Below the pieces are notes generated by a model. It did no database searches and was not told the origin of the DNA. It saw nothing but the letters and a program-made list of their open reading frames with translations. From Climacteris rufus (lineage: Eukaryota; Chordata; Aves; Passeriformes; Climacteridae): a stretch of DNA of 64,000 nucleotides. Below are positions 33,735 through 46,500 of the stretch, piece after piece. The position numbers and the translations under genes were made by a program. The stretch lies in the NCBI GenBank assembly GCA_013398175.1, contig VZRZ01002085.1, positions 423,082 through 487,081 on the forward strand, in the 5' to 3' direction. Position 1 is the stretch's first letter; the number at the start of each line of letters is the position of its first letter.

Positions 33735-34594
33735 AAAAGGAACGTACTGACTTCATTTTCCCAGCAGATGTCTGCTGAAATCCCTCCCTTCCCTGGCTCA
33801 ATTTCTGCCATGTTAATTGTCATAACTACGCCCTGTAGCTCCTTGGTAGGAGAATTGTCACAATTAGCCTGTGACTTCGCACCAGCTGTCTTGGCATAGA
33901 CAAGACAACATGCTCTGGACTCCAAACACCTGCAAACCCAGTCCATGGTGGATGTTTGCTTGCTAAACCAAACAGCTGTTGCATTTCAGGCTCATTTCTC
34001 TTGGGGAGGCTGGGGGGAGAGAGGTGGAAAAGTGTCTATATGTCTGGATGCCATCAATTTCCCTTTTTGAGGTTTACTCTGTGCATTCCCTTCCAGTGTG
34101 CTGTCAGCTCATGAAGGGATGGCCCCGGCCTTTATCTGGGGGTTACACAATCTGTAGGTTTCCACGTGTTGGTAGCTCTGAGTAGCTAAATAGAATGGGG
34201 GCAGGAGGGAAGAGAAAAAACCCCACATTTATTTTGATTTATTTCCAATTGCTCCCTTTCCAGGGCTCTTAAAGGACAGTTTGGTTTGGTTGGTGCACTT
34301 CTGGATGAGTGTGATCTGGGAGTTGGCAGGCAGCACTTTGGCAGTTTTACCCCAGTGAGTTTAATAACCCAACAAGAATTGCCCAGAACAGCGGGATGGG
34401 ATTCATGGAATGAGCCATGAATGCATTTCTGTTCCCCAGTAACTGTTCAGTGGCATTATTCAAGAGATTTAAATGTGGGTGGCATCAATTTGAAATGCAG
34501 ATGGTGTATCTTATTAAACACCATTTTAGCTATTTGTAGTGCTCAGAACAGTATTTGCCCTGAATTTAAATAATGATGTACAGTATTTGTTAAA

Positions 34595-34614
34595 AAACAT
34601 GCTTGGGCATGTTT
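34595..34614. promoter_or_regulatory. Perfect p53-family response element match
   Basis: Two adjacent decamers, AAACATGCTT and GGGCATGTTT, each fit RRRCWWGYYY exactly, with no spacer and CATG cores in both. This is the full 20/20 consensus bound by p53/p63/p73 tetramers. At equal base frequencies such a match is expected once per about 17 million positions, so it is unlikely to be chance in 64 kb. No nearby gene is visible to be its target. Binding is inferred from sequence only. Confidence 0.55.
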
Positions 34615-34737
34615 TGTTTAATTAGTGGCTTGAAATTTCCTAGCATATGGCTTGTCATTTGCTAAAAAGATATGCAATTATGAACTTCCTTGAAGTTTTA
34701 CTATTTAAAAGCAGAATTGACTTAGTATGTTCAGCAG

Positions 34738-34755
34738 TTAATGGCAGGCCATTAA
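34738..34755. repeat. TTAATGGC palindrome
   Basis: TTAATGGC (34738-34745), AG, then GCCATTAA (34748-34755): exact 8-bp arms. The TAAT/ATTA cores would suit paired homeodomain binding. It lies about 125 bp after the p53-type site. Confidence 0.7.
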
Positions 34756-36609
34756 ATACAGTATTTACTAAACAAAAGACATATAAGAGCAGCTGAGTGT
34801 GCCCGTGCCATCTGTACCCCTAACACTGTACAACTTTTGGTTCACAGGAGGTAGACTGGACTCACTCTGCTCCCACAGTTCATTACCAGAGTTTTATGCA
34901 CTTCAGTGCAAACGACTTTGTGTCTGGTTATTATCTTTAAAGGCCTGGATGCCACTTTAGAAACATCAATTTAATTTTTATACTTCAGGAAAGCAAACAG
35001 ACCATCTGCTTAGATATCCCAGTACTTTCTGAAGTGCTGCAGATATTTTTTTCCCTGTCAGGTTTTGAATGGCCTTTTAAAGTTTTTGAAACTTTGAGTT
35101 GCTTGCCTGTTCATTTTTCATTAGGAAATGGAAATGAAAGTCTGGAAGATGGTTTCTGAAGGATGATGCATGGGTTTGGGTTTTTTTTCCCCATAACTTA
35201 CCTGCTCAGTTCCTACTCCTCATCACGACAGATGACTAATTCAGCGTCTGCCTCCCCTCCACTAGCTCGAGCCAGTTCCTCCATCCAACACCTTCATCAT
35301 TCCCCAGTCCCAGCAGAGCTGATGGAAAGACTTGCCTCAGGCATCTCCACCACCCCTCATTGCAAGCAATATTATGCACTCAAATGAGTCAGAGATTGGA
35401 GGATTCTCATTTTTACTCTTGAGAGTGACTTATCTCAGAAAGCTAAGAGGGAAGCAGTGAAGCCTGATGAGGAAGTGAGAAAGGAATGACCCCCAGCCTG
35501 ACACATTATTTTCCTTCACAAGTCTGATTTCATGGCTTTATCATACACTGCACTTCTTCAGGCACAGACAGCAGGATTCATCTTGGTGCATTAAAGACAT
35601 CTACATGAGCCAGGCCCTCCTAGGCTGAGAATTTATGCAAGAAATAGGCTCTTTTAGGATTTTACCTCTTCTATACATTTCCCTCCTGAAGAGGTGAATG
35701 ACAGCCCTGACACCCCTAATTTTGATCAGTAACTATGAAGGGAGTGGAGGTATCTACACTGAGATACAGACTTCAAGTGCAGACTCCACAAAACTTATGG
35801 CTGAAATCTTCTCTGATACCACTGAAAAATTCCTGTGGGTTTCAGGAAAGTCAGGGTTTCACTTTGTTTCCTTTCTTATCAGCACTATATCTTGGTTCAG
35901 TAAGAACAAGAGGCTCAGCTTATCAGAGGGACAACCGAAGCTGTGATCCTTTCCTGGGTGAGCTGCCAGGCAGATGAAAAGAGAAACAAAACAAACATGA
36001 GGGGAAAAGGTGGGAAATCAGAAGCATTTGCTCCTTTATGGATGGTATTTATCTTCTCACTTTAGCCATGGTTGCCAATACTTTTGCTTATATTTTATCC
36101 ATCTTTCTCCCCACTAGCCTGACCACAGTATTCCACCATCTCACCGATCTGCTTCACTCCTTCTCACTGTGACTTTTTCAGGATTCTCTTTTGATTTGCA
36201 GACAGGGTTTCTGGCTTTGCCACTGTACTTCCTTCTGCTCACTCCTCACTCTGCCTGCTCCACTCCTTTGCTTGATCACTGCTGATTTCCTACCCCAGCT
36301 CTGTTATTTTTTACATAACTGTCTGATCTCTCTGTCTAATGAACAACTGCCCTGTCTCCCAGCTCCCTCCTAATGAAGATGGAGAGAGTTTTATTTCTTC
36401 AGTCATAGAACCCTGGGCAATATCATATAGCAAAAGGAATTATGATACAAAAATAGGTCCATAATGTTCTCACTCTTTATTCTTCTGTGACAGAGTGTGA
36501 CTACCTGAAGGGGAATATTTCTTTTGCTATCTACCTTCAGCTCTTATTTCCCTGCCCAGTGATCAATTGTTTTGGCAAGGTGTTCATGCTCTGCACACAT
36601 GTACAGCCA

Positions 36610-36957
36610 AGGAGAGGAGGAGGAGGAGGAGAAGGAGGAGGAGAGGAGAACAATGCTGGCCGGCCGCCAGCCGAGGGGAGCGGGGCGGGGGGCTCCTGCA
36701 CAGCCCCCAGCCCGCCGGGCACGGGGAGGGGGTGAGCCCGCGCAGGAGGTGACGGTCACCCTCCCCCGGGGCTCAGCCACCCAGGCAGCGGCGGCCCCGG
36801 NGAGAGGAGGAGGAGGAGGCGGAGGAGGACGAGGACGAGGACGAGGACGAGGAGGAGGGTAGATTATGATGGGTTAAGGTTATTAATTAACATCTAATCT
36901 GTGGATTGTATGGAGAAAAGAGGAGAGGAGAGGAGAGGAGAGGAGAGGAGAGGAGAG
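36610..36957. repeat. GGA-type purine repeats flanking a GC-rich block
   Basis: Three purine-rich arrays are present: GGA/GAGGAG at 36610-36650, GGA with GACGAG units at 36802-36859, and GAGAG/GGAGA pentamers at 36919-36957. A single N at 36801 marks an ambiguous base at the junction. Such tracts can slip in replication and form triplex structures. Frames here encode only E/R/G-rich low-complexity text. Confidence 0.85.
36655..36800. other. Short isolated CpG-rich block
   Basis: About 145 bp of strongly GC-rich sequence with roughly 15 CpG, in contrast to the AT-rich surroundings. It contains GGGGCGGGG-type GC boxes and a GTGAGC that could serve as a 5' splice site at about 36731. It could be a small CpG-island promoter or first exon of an unseen transcript, or GC-rich repeat sequence. 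Open frames on both strands exist but match nothing I know. Confidence 0.45.
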
Positions 36958-37544
36958 CCACCTCAGGCACAACGTTATCGTTTTTTAATAGCAAGCTCAA
37001 TATTCAGCTTGCACTCTAATTTATCGTCTTAGTGGGGGCCCTTTGAAGTTCATCAGCCTTCAAACAACTGTGTCATATTTCCCTTCCAAAGACAATTGTT
37101 TCTGGACTGCTTGTTTGTTTGTTTGTTTTTTAATCTCCCTGACATGCCACTGTCTAAAACCTAACCAAGATCAGACAGAAACTTCCTGATGTTTTTCCGA
37201 AGTTCTTCCTGTCACCTTCCTTCGGAATGGTCAGCAGCAAGTCCCCAGGCACTTTTGAATATCCTGGTAATGATGCCAAGGTGCCTAAAGACTTTACATG
37301 TTGCTTCTCTGAAAAATGCAACATCCTACCTTTTTTCTCCATCAAACTTTATGGAAGGAACAAGCCATGCTTTGATTCCCCCTGAAACAGGTGTGACTGG
37401 AAACAGACATCACTGGGAGTAGTTCACCTTGGAGAATATTTTTACAATCTAAATATAGTTATTAAAAATACAGGAATAGTTCATTAATCTTTGGAGAATG
37501 TTTTAATTAGGTTTTGATACAACACTCTCACAGCTTATGGTCTT
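36958..37544. other. Unannotated stretch with a TTTG repeat
   Basis: Contains a short TTTG microsatellite at about 37111-37130. No gene or dispersed repeat recognised. Confidence 0.5.
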
Positions 37545-37676
37545 TCACAGAATCCTAGAATGGTTTGAGTTGGAAAAGACCTTAAAGATCATCTCATTCC
37601 AACCCCTGCCATGGGCCAGGACACCTTCCACTAGACCAGGTTGTTCAAGGCCTCATCTAATGAATTGTCCTTGAAT
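37545..37676 (-). mobile_element. CR1 3'-end fragment
   Basis: CACAGAATCCTAGAATGGTT, GAGTTGGAAAAGACCTTAAA, CCCCTGCCATGGGCCAGGAC and TTCCACTAGACCAGGTTG show the last 130 bp or so of CR1 on the minus strand. Similarity ends near CCTTGAATTAGT, which places the truncation close to the GGCCAGGTTGG position. Confidence 0.87.
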
Positions 37677-39287
37677 TAGTGCTTCTTTTTAACTTATTAA
37701 GACCTCCAGAGTGCTTCATTTTGCACCCAGACATGATGTTGAAATACTGTTTAATCCCCTGATGTTCCTTCCTGGACAAAGGGCCATTTTTTTTCTGCAG
37801 ACAAAGAATTAAAAAGGAAGAAATTAAAAAATGCACCAGGTCATTCATCCCTTTTGTCTTTAAACTGTCACTCCAGCAGCAAAAAAAGCCATGCACATCA
37901 GAAGAAATCAATGAGGCTGGATAGCAAAGTGTTAGAGGAATGGTGGAGGAAGGGAACAATCCAAACTTTTAAAAACATGAACACATTCTAAATAAATATT
38001 AAAATATGACTTTTCACCCCTACCCTCACACATTCAAATGGGATTCATTGTGGTTCAATTTTGAACTTCTCAGGCGCCCCCAGTCTAAACAGTATTTACA
38101 ACATCCAGTCGGGGCAACTCCAGATATACCACAAATATCCAGAAGAAATTATAATAATGATTCACCATGAGGAGCTCATTGCTCTGAGTTGTTGTGAACC
38201 AGTGCTTGGGGTCTCTGTGTATAAGGATGACATTTTTTAAGAAGGAGACATAAAAGACACCTTGACAAGTTGTCATTAAAGATTTCATGGCCATAGCTGT
38301 GAGTGCAGGGATTCCTGCTCTGTTGCCGTGGCAAAATTCACATTCAGGTGATTACATTTTGCCAGCTTACACTCAGGCTACATTTTCAATTCCATGTGTC
38401 ATTCTCCTTGTCTTCTCCTCTTAAATTACTGGATAGTGCTGCTGTGCATTATTAAACAGTTGCCACATTTCACCCCAGTGGATCTTGCATTTAAATGATG
38501 GATTTACAAAGGCTCTGCTGCTTTGTTAGGTTTGCCTGTACTGTTGGTTGAGGGTTTTCTCAAGAAAAAAGTTTTCCTTCAGAAAAAGGCTTGAAGAATT
38601 ACTGGTTTTTATTAAAAGTTGTCAAAATCTTTTTTTCCTTTTATTTTTTTCCCCCAAAATTTCTGGGTTTGTGTATTGAAAATTAAATTTAAAAGAGGTA
38701 TATAAAAGAAATGGTGTTACAAATCAGTGTTATTATTAACAAAAAAGAAAAATGTTTTCTAATTAAACATAATTGAACATTATTCCAACAGTATTTTAGA
38801 CAGTTGCTTTTTGATATTGTAGTGAAATGAGAAAAAAAGAAATAAAGAAGGAATCGATTTCAAACAACTGAGAATGGAAACAATGCCTGAGCTGCAAATA
38901 TCACAGCAGAAATCTTTCAGTTGTTTCCAGCAAATTCTTTTTGTGCATCATCTTTTGAAACTTGAAAATTTCAGAAAGAAAAACTGCCTTTAATTCTGTT
39001 TCTCGGTAGTTGTATCTATAAAATGAAACCCAAGCACAATTTGTTTCTTAGATTAGAAGCTCAATGAGACAGGGATCACTGCTCCATGAAATTAAGCACA
39101 TTGTGTGTAGGCTAAAGGAACATTCCTGAAAAGACAAAGTATTAGAATCTGTCCCTGGGAGTATGCAGTGGCTGTCTAGGGGGTTTGAAGACATGGAGAA
39201 TTAGATTCGGGGAAAAAAATAGGAAAATATATATGTTAGGGGGGTCGTTGAAATGGGATACTGATGAAGGGAGTTACCTGTTTATAT
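37677..39287. other. Unannotated AT-rich stretch
   Basis: No gene or repeat family recognised. The frame at 37657-37959 (minus, 100 codons) partly overlaps the CR1 edge and is not supported. Confidence 0.55.
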
Positions 39288-39416
39288 TCAAGGCCAGCTT
39301 GGATGGACTTGGAGCAACTTGGTCTAGTGAAAGGTGTCCCTGCCCACTGCAAGGGTTTGGAGCTGGATGATCTCTAAGTTCCCCTTCCAATCCAAACTAT
39401 TCTATGAGTCTGTGAT
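39288..39416 (+). mobile_element. CR1 3'-end fragment
   Basis: Starts CAAGGCCAGCTTGGATGG, continues GGAGCAACTTGGTCTAGTG and GGTGTCCCTGCCCACTGCAA, and ends AACTATTCTATGAGTCTGTG. About 129 bp, truncated at the recurrent position. Confidence 0.88.
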
Positions 39417-40464
39417 ATGATTCCATGATATCTGTTATGCTTCAGCTGCTCTTCAGTGGCAAATAAAGAACTGAGATTGATTGGCCTAGCCAGGGAAACC
39501 ATCACAGTGTCTGTGTATGGTGTTATCTTGGGGATAAAACAATCCCCAAATGCAAAATTAGAGCAGTCAACACCCTTAGGAGAGAACTCAGACTATTTTA
39601 AGACATGTGAAAAGATCTCTAAGGATGCAGATTCCCTAGAAAACTTTAAAAAGCTTTAAAGCATCTCCTTTTATTTATAGACAGTTTCATAAAGTCAGCT
39701 GCTTAAAGGTGTTAAAATCTGTGTTGTGGAGCCCTTTAAGAAACAATAAATTTCTCAGGATCAGAGTTCTGTGGGGCTGAACCCACACTCATATGTAAAT
39801 ATTTTCTATGGCTTGAAGCACTGACTAGTGCAGCCCTAGGCAGACACTACTATACAAATTGTGCAGGTAATTTTGGAAAGCAAGAGCAAGCCAAGATGTG
39901 CCACACTTTTGAAAGAAATTGCTGGGTCCTATTTTTAGGAAAAATTCCCCTTGTGTTTTTCAGGACCACAATCTCCTTGGTGGATCATAAATTGTTTCCT
40001 TCAGCTCTGAGAACAGACAGAATTCTGCCTTCTGGATTTCACAGGGGTTTGTTCTGACTATTAGGAAGATTTCAGGGGATGTGTATTGCTGATGTAAAAA
40101 AAGGGAGGCCTCCCATAACCACCTGTGGTGGATCCAACCCATGTTTTAAAGGAAAGCTGAGACTGCAATCAAATAATCTGGTTTAACAAGCTGGAGCTCC
40201 AAGGAAAACATCTGGGGTGAACATGAAAGAAAGTACCACTGTTCTTCATACTTCCCACTTTTTTATACATCAAACTGGATTAAAAGAAGTTGTCTCACAA
40301 ATAAAAGGCAGCTTTAGATCTGTTTGTAGCTTGTATGAAGGACAAGCAGCACACAGAAGTCTTCTAGATGACTTTTGAGGGACTGATACTTTTTTCATCC
40401 AAGTTCAGTTAAGAAGGCAGCATCTGCAATAAGTGGAGTCTTCAATGATTTTACTGAAGTATTC
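39417..40464. other. Unannotated non-coding stretch
   Basis: Short spacer between two plus-strand CR1 tails. No gene or family recognised. Confidence 0.5.
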
Positions 40465-40579
40465 AGTGCCAGGTTGGATGGGGCTTGGAGCAACCAGATC
40501 TAGTGGAAGCTGTCCCTGTCAAGGGAGGGGGGTGGAACTGGATCGTTTTCCAACCCAAACCATTCTGTGGTTCTATGAA
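40465..40579 (+). mobile_element. CR1 3'-end fragment
   Basis: Starts AGTGCCAGGTTGGATGGGGC, continues GAGCAACCAGATCTAGTGGA, and ends CAAACCATTCTGTGGTTCTA. About 115 bp, with a small deletion where the consensus has the GATCTTTAAGG block. Confidence 0.88.
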
Positions 40580-43049
40580 TAGACAAGGATTTTGTGATAG
40601 CCTAGCGTAGAGGTCACTAATGTGTGGCTAAATGAGACAAGGTTCTTACTGGACAGCAAGAATTGCACAGGTGAATTCCAGCCGTGTAACAGAATTTTTT
40701 CAGACCATTCCATGAATATCAACTAATTCATCCTCAAAGCACCCCAGAGCAGAGAGCAGGATAGGACTGTTAGGTCAGTAAATATTTAATTCCTTCTTCT
40801 TCCTTTTTTTTTTTAACGGTCTGTTTTTATGGAATAATTCCACAGGTGGGCTCACTAGTATCAGCTCATTAGAAGAGAAAACAACTGTGGCATGGTAGAT
40901 AAGCTGCATTTTCAAAAAATAGTCCTAGAGGTGATGTAATACTGCAAGCAGAAATCACTTCTTTCAGTGGGACATTGCAGAGAACAAATGAAACAGCAAA
41001 ATATACAGTGACACAGATGCTCAGGGGACTTGCTTTGAGACTCCTGCTTTATCTTTAACTACAAAGGCAAGATTGTCCCTTCTGTGCAGCAAGGATGTGC
41101 CAGAGGAGGGGTTGCCATGGCAGAGCACAACCACATTAAGTCTCCCAGCCCCAAGCTTGTCTACTCCTATTTCCACCCACTCACCCATCTGGCCAGGCTG
41201 AGGTGCAGTGCCTTGGGTCCTGGCACTCAGACCCAGCAGGGAATTCTTGTCTGGGCAATTTTAGCTGGATTTTTGCACTTAACATCCCCACCTGTGTCAA
41301 GGGGCTCGGGCACACACCACGAGTCCAGCCTGATAGATTTTTCCACCCTGAATTATGTCCTGGCCATCTTCCAGCCAGACCATTTGGGACTATGATGTTA
41401 AATCCCATTCCCTTGCAGGGTCAGGATTGATCAACACAGGACATACTTTTGGCAGCACAAAGGAATGTGTTTACTGGCCAAATCCTGTACCAGTAGAAGA
41501 TGTGAGTAAATCTCCCTTTGCCTTCACAAAGGTCAGCTTTTCAAATTACCCTCATCCATGTACTGCACCAGGCCATGAGAAAAGGTGTTGAGCACCTTTG
41601 TCACACTGAAAAGTGGGAGGGCTATGGTTAACTCAGCACCTTTCAGGAGGAATTCTTCAGGACCATCTTGTTCCACTTGAGCCAGGATTCAATCCATACT
41701 CCAGCCTCATGCTAAAAGGAATCCTGCCTATTTCTGGTGGGTTTGCTTCAGCAGAAATGTGAAACCAGTCTACTGGCTGAATTTTAGTTTGGATAATTAC
41801 ATTTTGCTCACATAAATTACTTTAATAGTTTCAAAGAGGGGAAATTACTCTTTGCTAACTCTTCCAGAGCTATTTGGTAGCATTAGCAGGAGAGATGAAA
41901 TGGCCAACCCACCAGAGAGGCAGCTGCATTTTGATGGGGGATGAAATTCCCCTTGCAGAGAATGTATTTTGTGCAGGGAACTTCAGCCCTCGTCCAGCCC
42001 ACATGAAAGATGGAGAGCTATTAACTCCTTTCTGAAGGCTCACAGCTCTCAGTCTGTGATACATCTCCCTCAGCCTGACTCTCATGTATCAGACTGGCTC
42101 TCTGACAGCTCTGCTGGGATAGCTTAATAAAGCCCTATTAAGTCCTTATTTTCCCATTGTAAGCTGGCTGGATTTTTCCTTTCTTTTCTCTCTCACCAAC
42201 CCCCTTCCTTCAGGATCCACTCTGTCAGCTGGGCAGTTGTTTCCTGTTATCATCCACTGACATCCAGGTTAGCTGCAAGAATACTTGGCTCTGCATCCAT
42301 CACATCTCCAGGAGCCAGGATTTTGCAGGCAAGATAAAGATCTTGTTGCTGACCTACGCACCCAGTTCTGCATCCCAGTGTCACACCATCCATCCTTGCC
42401 TCTGCCTGGGACAAACTGCAGCTCCCAAATTATTCCCTTCTGCTTTAAATGATCCTTCTGGAGCCTGCTGTGGAAAATGTGCTTTAACTTATCTTCATCC
42501 TCCTACCTTTCCAAGGCAAGCTGATTTTTCCCCTCTGTACCACATCCAGTATTCTTATATTTTGGGCATTAAATCGATCACAAGTTTCATCTTTCTTATT
42601 ATTTCCTGCCCTTCTTAAATTTCTTCAGTGTTTTCATCTATCACATCACTCATTTCAGCCTTGATATTTCCATTGTCATTACTTTCGGTGTCATTCTCAT
42701 GCCTGAAATGTCCTAATTTTTCACATCTTTCAAGTATGCGACCCAAAATGACATCCTGCCTGAATCAGGGAGTCAGTGGCATTATCTTTATGATTATTCA
42801 TTAAACAGGAGTTTTAGAACAGCTAATGCATATGCATAAACTTATTGTTCACAAAGTCTGACTGTTCAAACACTCATTCTGTGAATTCGTTACCGCAGGA
42901 TGAGATTTCTGCAGTGTTTGAGGAACAGGGCAAAAGACACACAGGCAGGATGGGAAGGTTTTGAAGTGCAATGGTGCCGCCATTCTGGCCGAAGCTTTCA
43001 GCCCCTGCCATGGCACATCTTCTCTTTGTGAGTTCTTTTAACAGACACT
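40580..43049. other. Unannotated non-coding stretch
   Basis: No gene or repeat family recognised over 2.5 kb. The overlapping frames at 41084-41591 in several phases are not supported as exons. Confidence 0.5.
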
Positions 43050-43500
43050 TGAGATAAGACACAGTAAAAATACTTCAGAGTTTCTTCAGTCTCAAAATGT
43101 TTATTAAGTGTTCTCTATAACTTGGCGGCACAGCAAAGTGCTTTGTCGTTAATAACAAGGTGCAAAATGGCCTCGAGCACCTCTCATCCAGATTATTTAT
43201 ACCTCATATTGTCCAATTAGGGAGATGTTGCGTAGGATATTTTCAATAAAAACCCAATAATCAGTTTTTCTTATCCCATATTGCAGAACTTTAGAACCAA
43301 TGGCAGAAAACACAAGTTTTTGGAGAAGAAAGGGGAAGTAGCGAAGGTAAAAAAGGAAGTTATAAAACAACACCTAAACCCTCCATGTTGGACACTAGTA
43401 TTACAATATTTCATAAATCAAAATGTCTACAGTTCTACCTAATTCACCTAGTGACACAACCTTAACTATACAGCATTAATTTCAAAGTTACCACACTACA
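43050..43500 (-). mobile_element. Solo LTR of an avian ERV, reverse strand
   Basis: Read on the minus strand it starts TGTAGTGTGGTAACTTTG and runs to about GTGTCTTATCTCA, roughly 451 bp. Signals are in LTR order: ATTGG (inverted CCAAT), a TATA box TATAAATA (complement of 43194-43201), CpG-containing sequence, and a poly(A) signal AATAAA (complement of 43100-43105) about 90 bp after the TATA box, followed by a U5-like tail. The resemblance is to a class I (gamma-like) bird LTR as I remember it. No target-site duplication or internal viral genes are visible, and the low-coordinate boundary is uncertain. Confidence 0.68.
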
Positions 43501-46500
43501 GGGGAAGTCTTTTCCAGGGTTTAAGATCAAATGAGGCTTATTTCTGGGGATCATAACTTGTTAAAGCAGAAACAGTGAAATTCTCAGAATTCATGGTTCC
43601 AACACAATGGGCAAGATTTTCTAGAAAAATACACAATATTTGGAGGTGTGGAGCTTGTTCATTTGGTCAGGCATGATGTTGTACAAAGATTTATGCACAT
43701 CTAATCTGAATATTGCCAGAGGTTCCACTAATTGTGATGTGCAAGAGGAAAGTATTGGCCTAAACCATTGCCTGGACTGGACTTTCTTTGGGCAGGGTTT
43801 GTAATTCTACTCACCAACTGTGAACTTATCTTGGGTGCTGAAAGGATTATTTTTTTTTTTAATCTTAGATTTTTCAATTTCTGGAAGTTGCAGCAGTTTT
43901 AATGGATTTGAAGATTCTGACCTTGCACTGTTATTCAAACAGAGAAGAACAGCCCAAACTGAAAAAAAAAAAAAGCACAAATATATTCCCTGAATATCCC
44001 TATAAAGGAAAATAAATAAAATAAAGATTGTATCAAAATTTCCCATTACAAAAAAAATGTCTTTCTCATAAACTTCATTTCAAAAGCTGGATGTTGAATA
44101 TTTTGGACAGTGGAAGGTCTTCCTCACCAGTCACTGTTTTTATCATCTGCTAATGTACACAGCATTTGCCAATTTACTGTGCTCTTCTTTATACTATCCC
44201 CATAAAATTAGTATTTTCTCACTAAATATTTAAATACTTTTTTTTTTGTCATCACTTTCTGCATCTATTCTCCCTCAGTCCTCTCATGGGCAAGGTATAT
44301 TTGTGTAATGATATGATTTGAACAAACACAAAGATGTAAGAAGAACCATGGGTGCTGGACAGCCCATGGACAGAAATTCTAGCCATAAATTACAATAATT
44401 CTTTGTACTCCTGTACTCCAACAGAGCTTTGCTTGTTATGCCATAGGCAAGAGACACCTGGACAAGAAAATCTGGGTTCCTTAAATTATTCTGAAGTCAC
44501 AAAAGAATTTAAATTCTAGATCAATGGCAAAAACGATGCATTGCTTTATTTTTCCTTGCTGCAGTTTTGTTCTGCAGAACTTAAATATTCCAGCATTTCA
44601 TTCCAAATTCACTAAGGTAGTCTGATCACACCAAGACTATTTGTGTTTCTCCAAATTAAAATGTGCTTCCCACTGGCCCCATCTTTTTGTTGGGATGAGC
44701 TGGATAAAGGGAATCTGCATGGAATAGAGTTAGACAGACTGCCAGGATCTGGGAGCTTGGAACCCATACAGTTTTGCTGTCAAATGCCTGGTGGGCTGGG
44801 AAATTTGGGTTTTAGTCAAAGGATTTGAAGTTCTGGTATACCTCTCCTATGAAAAGAGGCCAGATGATCTCTCATGGTGCTGAGAAGCTTGGAAACATCT
44901 GATCTTAACCATCCACACTCAGAGCTTCTTGAAAATCTACTCAGCACTCAAGGAGCTCAACTCCTCTATTGTTTGTAGGCAACATTTTCTTGGTCTTCAC
45001 TGAAAATAGATTCTCTAACTGAAGTTTCAGCTCTACAATTTCTAATGGAGAAGCATTTGCTCTGAGATCTCCTAATTGTAGTTACAGCCACTCCAGAGCT
45101 GCAGGGCTGTATTCCAAGTCACAGCCTTTGCACTGGGCTTACAGAGAAGCAAGGGAAACGTTGACTGCTTCTTTCTCACTGGGAAAATTCCCCTTTATAG
45201 ATCACTGAGATACACTCACAGAGCTGAAGAGAAAGGTTTTCTTCCTCCAAAAAAAATTACATTAAAATTCCATAGCACATAACAGAAGCAAATGCAGATT
45301 TTGATACTACCTTTGAAACTCTGGGATTCACATTTTAAGAAATCTTTATTTGCCATCAGGTCCAACCTGAGGAAATGCCAAATGGGCATGAGCTCAGGTG
45401 TGGTGGAAAGGAGGGGTGGGATGTGATGGCAGTGGTGTGTGGAATGTCAATGCTGTCTGAGAAAATGCAGCCAGACAATGTGACAACAATGATTAGACTC
45501 CATATGACTTTTAGCATTGTCCTTGAGCGAGTAGTCCTGGAACAACTGCATTGCATAACAGCACCATCACTTATTAAGTCTGCCTTGTAATTGGTTAGGA
45601 AGCCATTAACAACTTGCTTCAAACCCAAACAGCTGGTTCTGTGACCCTCTAGGTAACAACAAATTCAGGAACAGGAGGAACAGTAATAATTCAAATCCAC
45701 AATATAGCCAGTTGCTGTTCTAAATCCTAAGGAATTAATTTTTTATGTGTATTTCAATGGCAAATTAATCCCGACACTTTTTCTGTTTAAATATGTAACC
45801 ACTGATTCAGGAAAAGAAGTGGATTTATTTGTGTGTTTATTTATTTTATTTTATCAGTGCAGCACTAGTTTATTTTGGTGTAATCACTCTCATTTGTGTC
45901 TAAAACAACCCCCTCAAGAACTCACTGTGTTCTTAAGAGCATCACTATCATAAATCAGTGTAGCTTCACTGACTTTAGAAATGCTTCCATGATTTATTTG
46001 ATTTGTACTAGTTGTGGATCCAACCCTCCATTCTTTGGTGCTTGGTGCCAGCACAACCAGTCACTGAACTTTACTAGAAAGTTTCTGATCAATATGAAAA
46101 AAACCCTGGCTTTCCCCACCCCCCCTTTTTTTTTCCATGATGAGAATTTCTACTTCTCTTTTAAGAGTCTAACCCTGCAGGGTACTTGAACCCACCTTTC
46201 CTGCTATTTTCAAGGGCCTCTCACTGAGTTCAGTGGGAAACTGAGGCTCTTGACCCTCTGCAGGACAGGACCTTATAGTTGGAAGGAAATTGCCTGGCAT
46301 CTTGTACAACCTGCTAATGTGCTTGTGCATTCATGCACAGTAATTGATCTTACAAGCCTCTGAGTGTTCACTGGATTTGCCATTATACCATGAATATTTT
46401 ATAGCTGCACCACTGTAATAACAGTAATTACATTTGCCCTTTTACAGAACCTTTTATACAAGGATTTCAAGGTGGTTTATGGATGGTAATTAAGCCCAAT

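Larger units (their letters stand above)
33733..36609. other. Repeat-poor stretch with candidate regulatory block
   Basis: No CR1 or LTR is recognised over 2.9 kb. The part at 34440-34800 is AT-rich with several symmetric motifs, including a p53-type site and a TTAATGGC/GCCATTAA palindrome. It looks like a possible conserved non-coding element, but conservation cannot be seen from one sequence. Confidence 0.4.

Noticed and set aside
33483..33946. Minus-strand frame of 146 codons across the A tract
   Set aside because: Composed largely of poly-phenylalanine and N-derived unknown residues.
45930..45990. TAAATCAGTGTAGCTTCACT, similar to a motif common in ancient amniote repeats; also near 46205 and 62946
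   Set aside because: Matches are short and diverged. I cannot name a family or set boundaries by eye.
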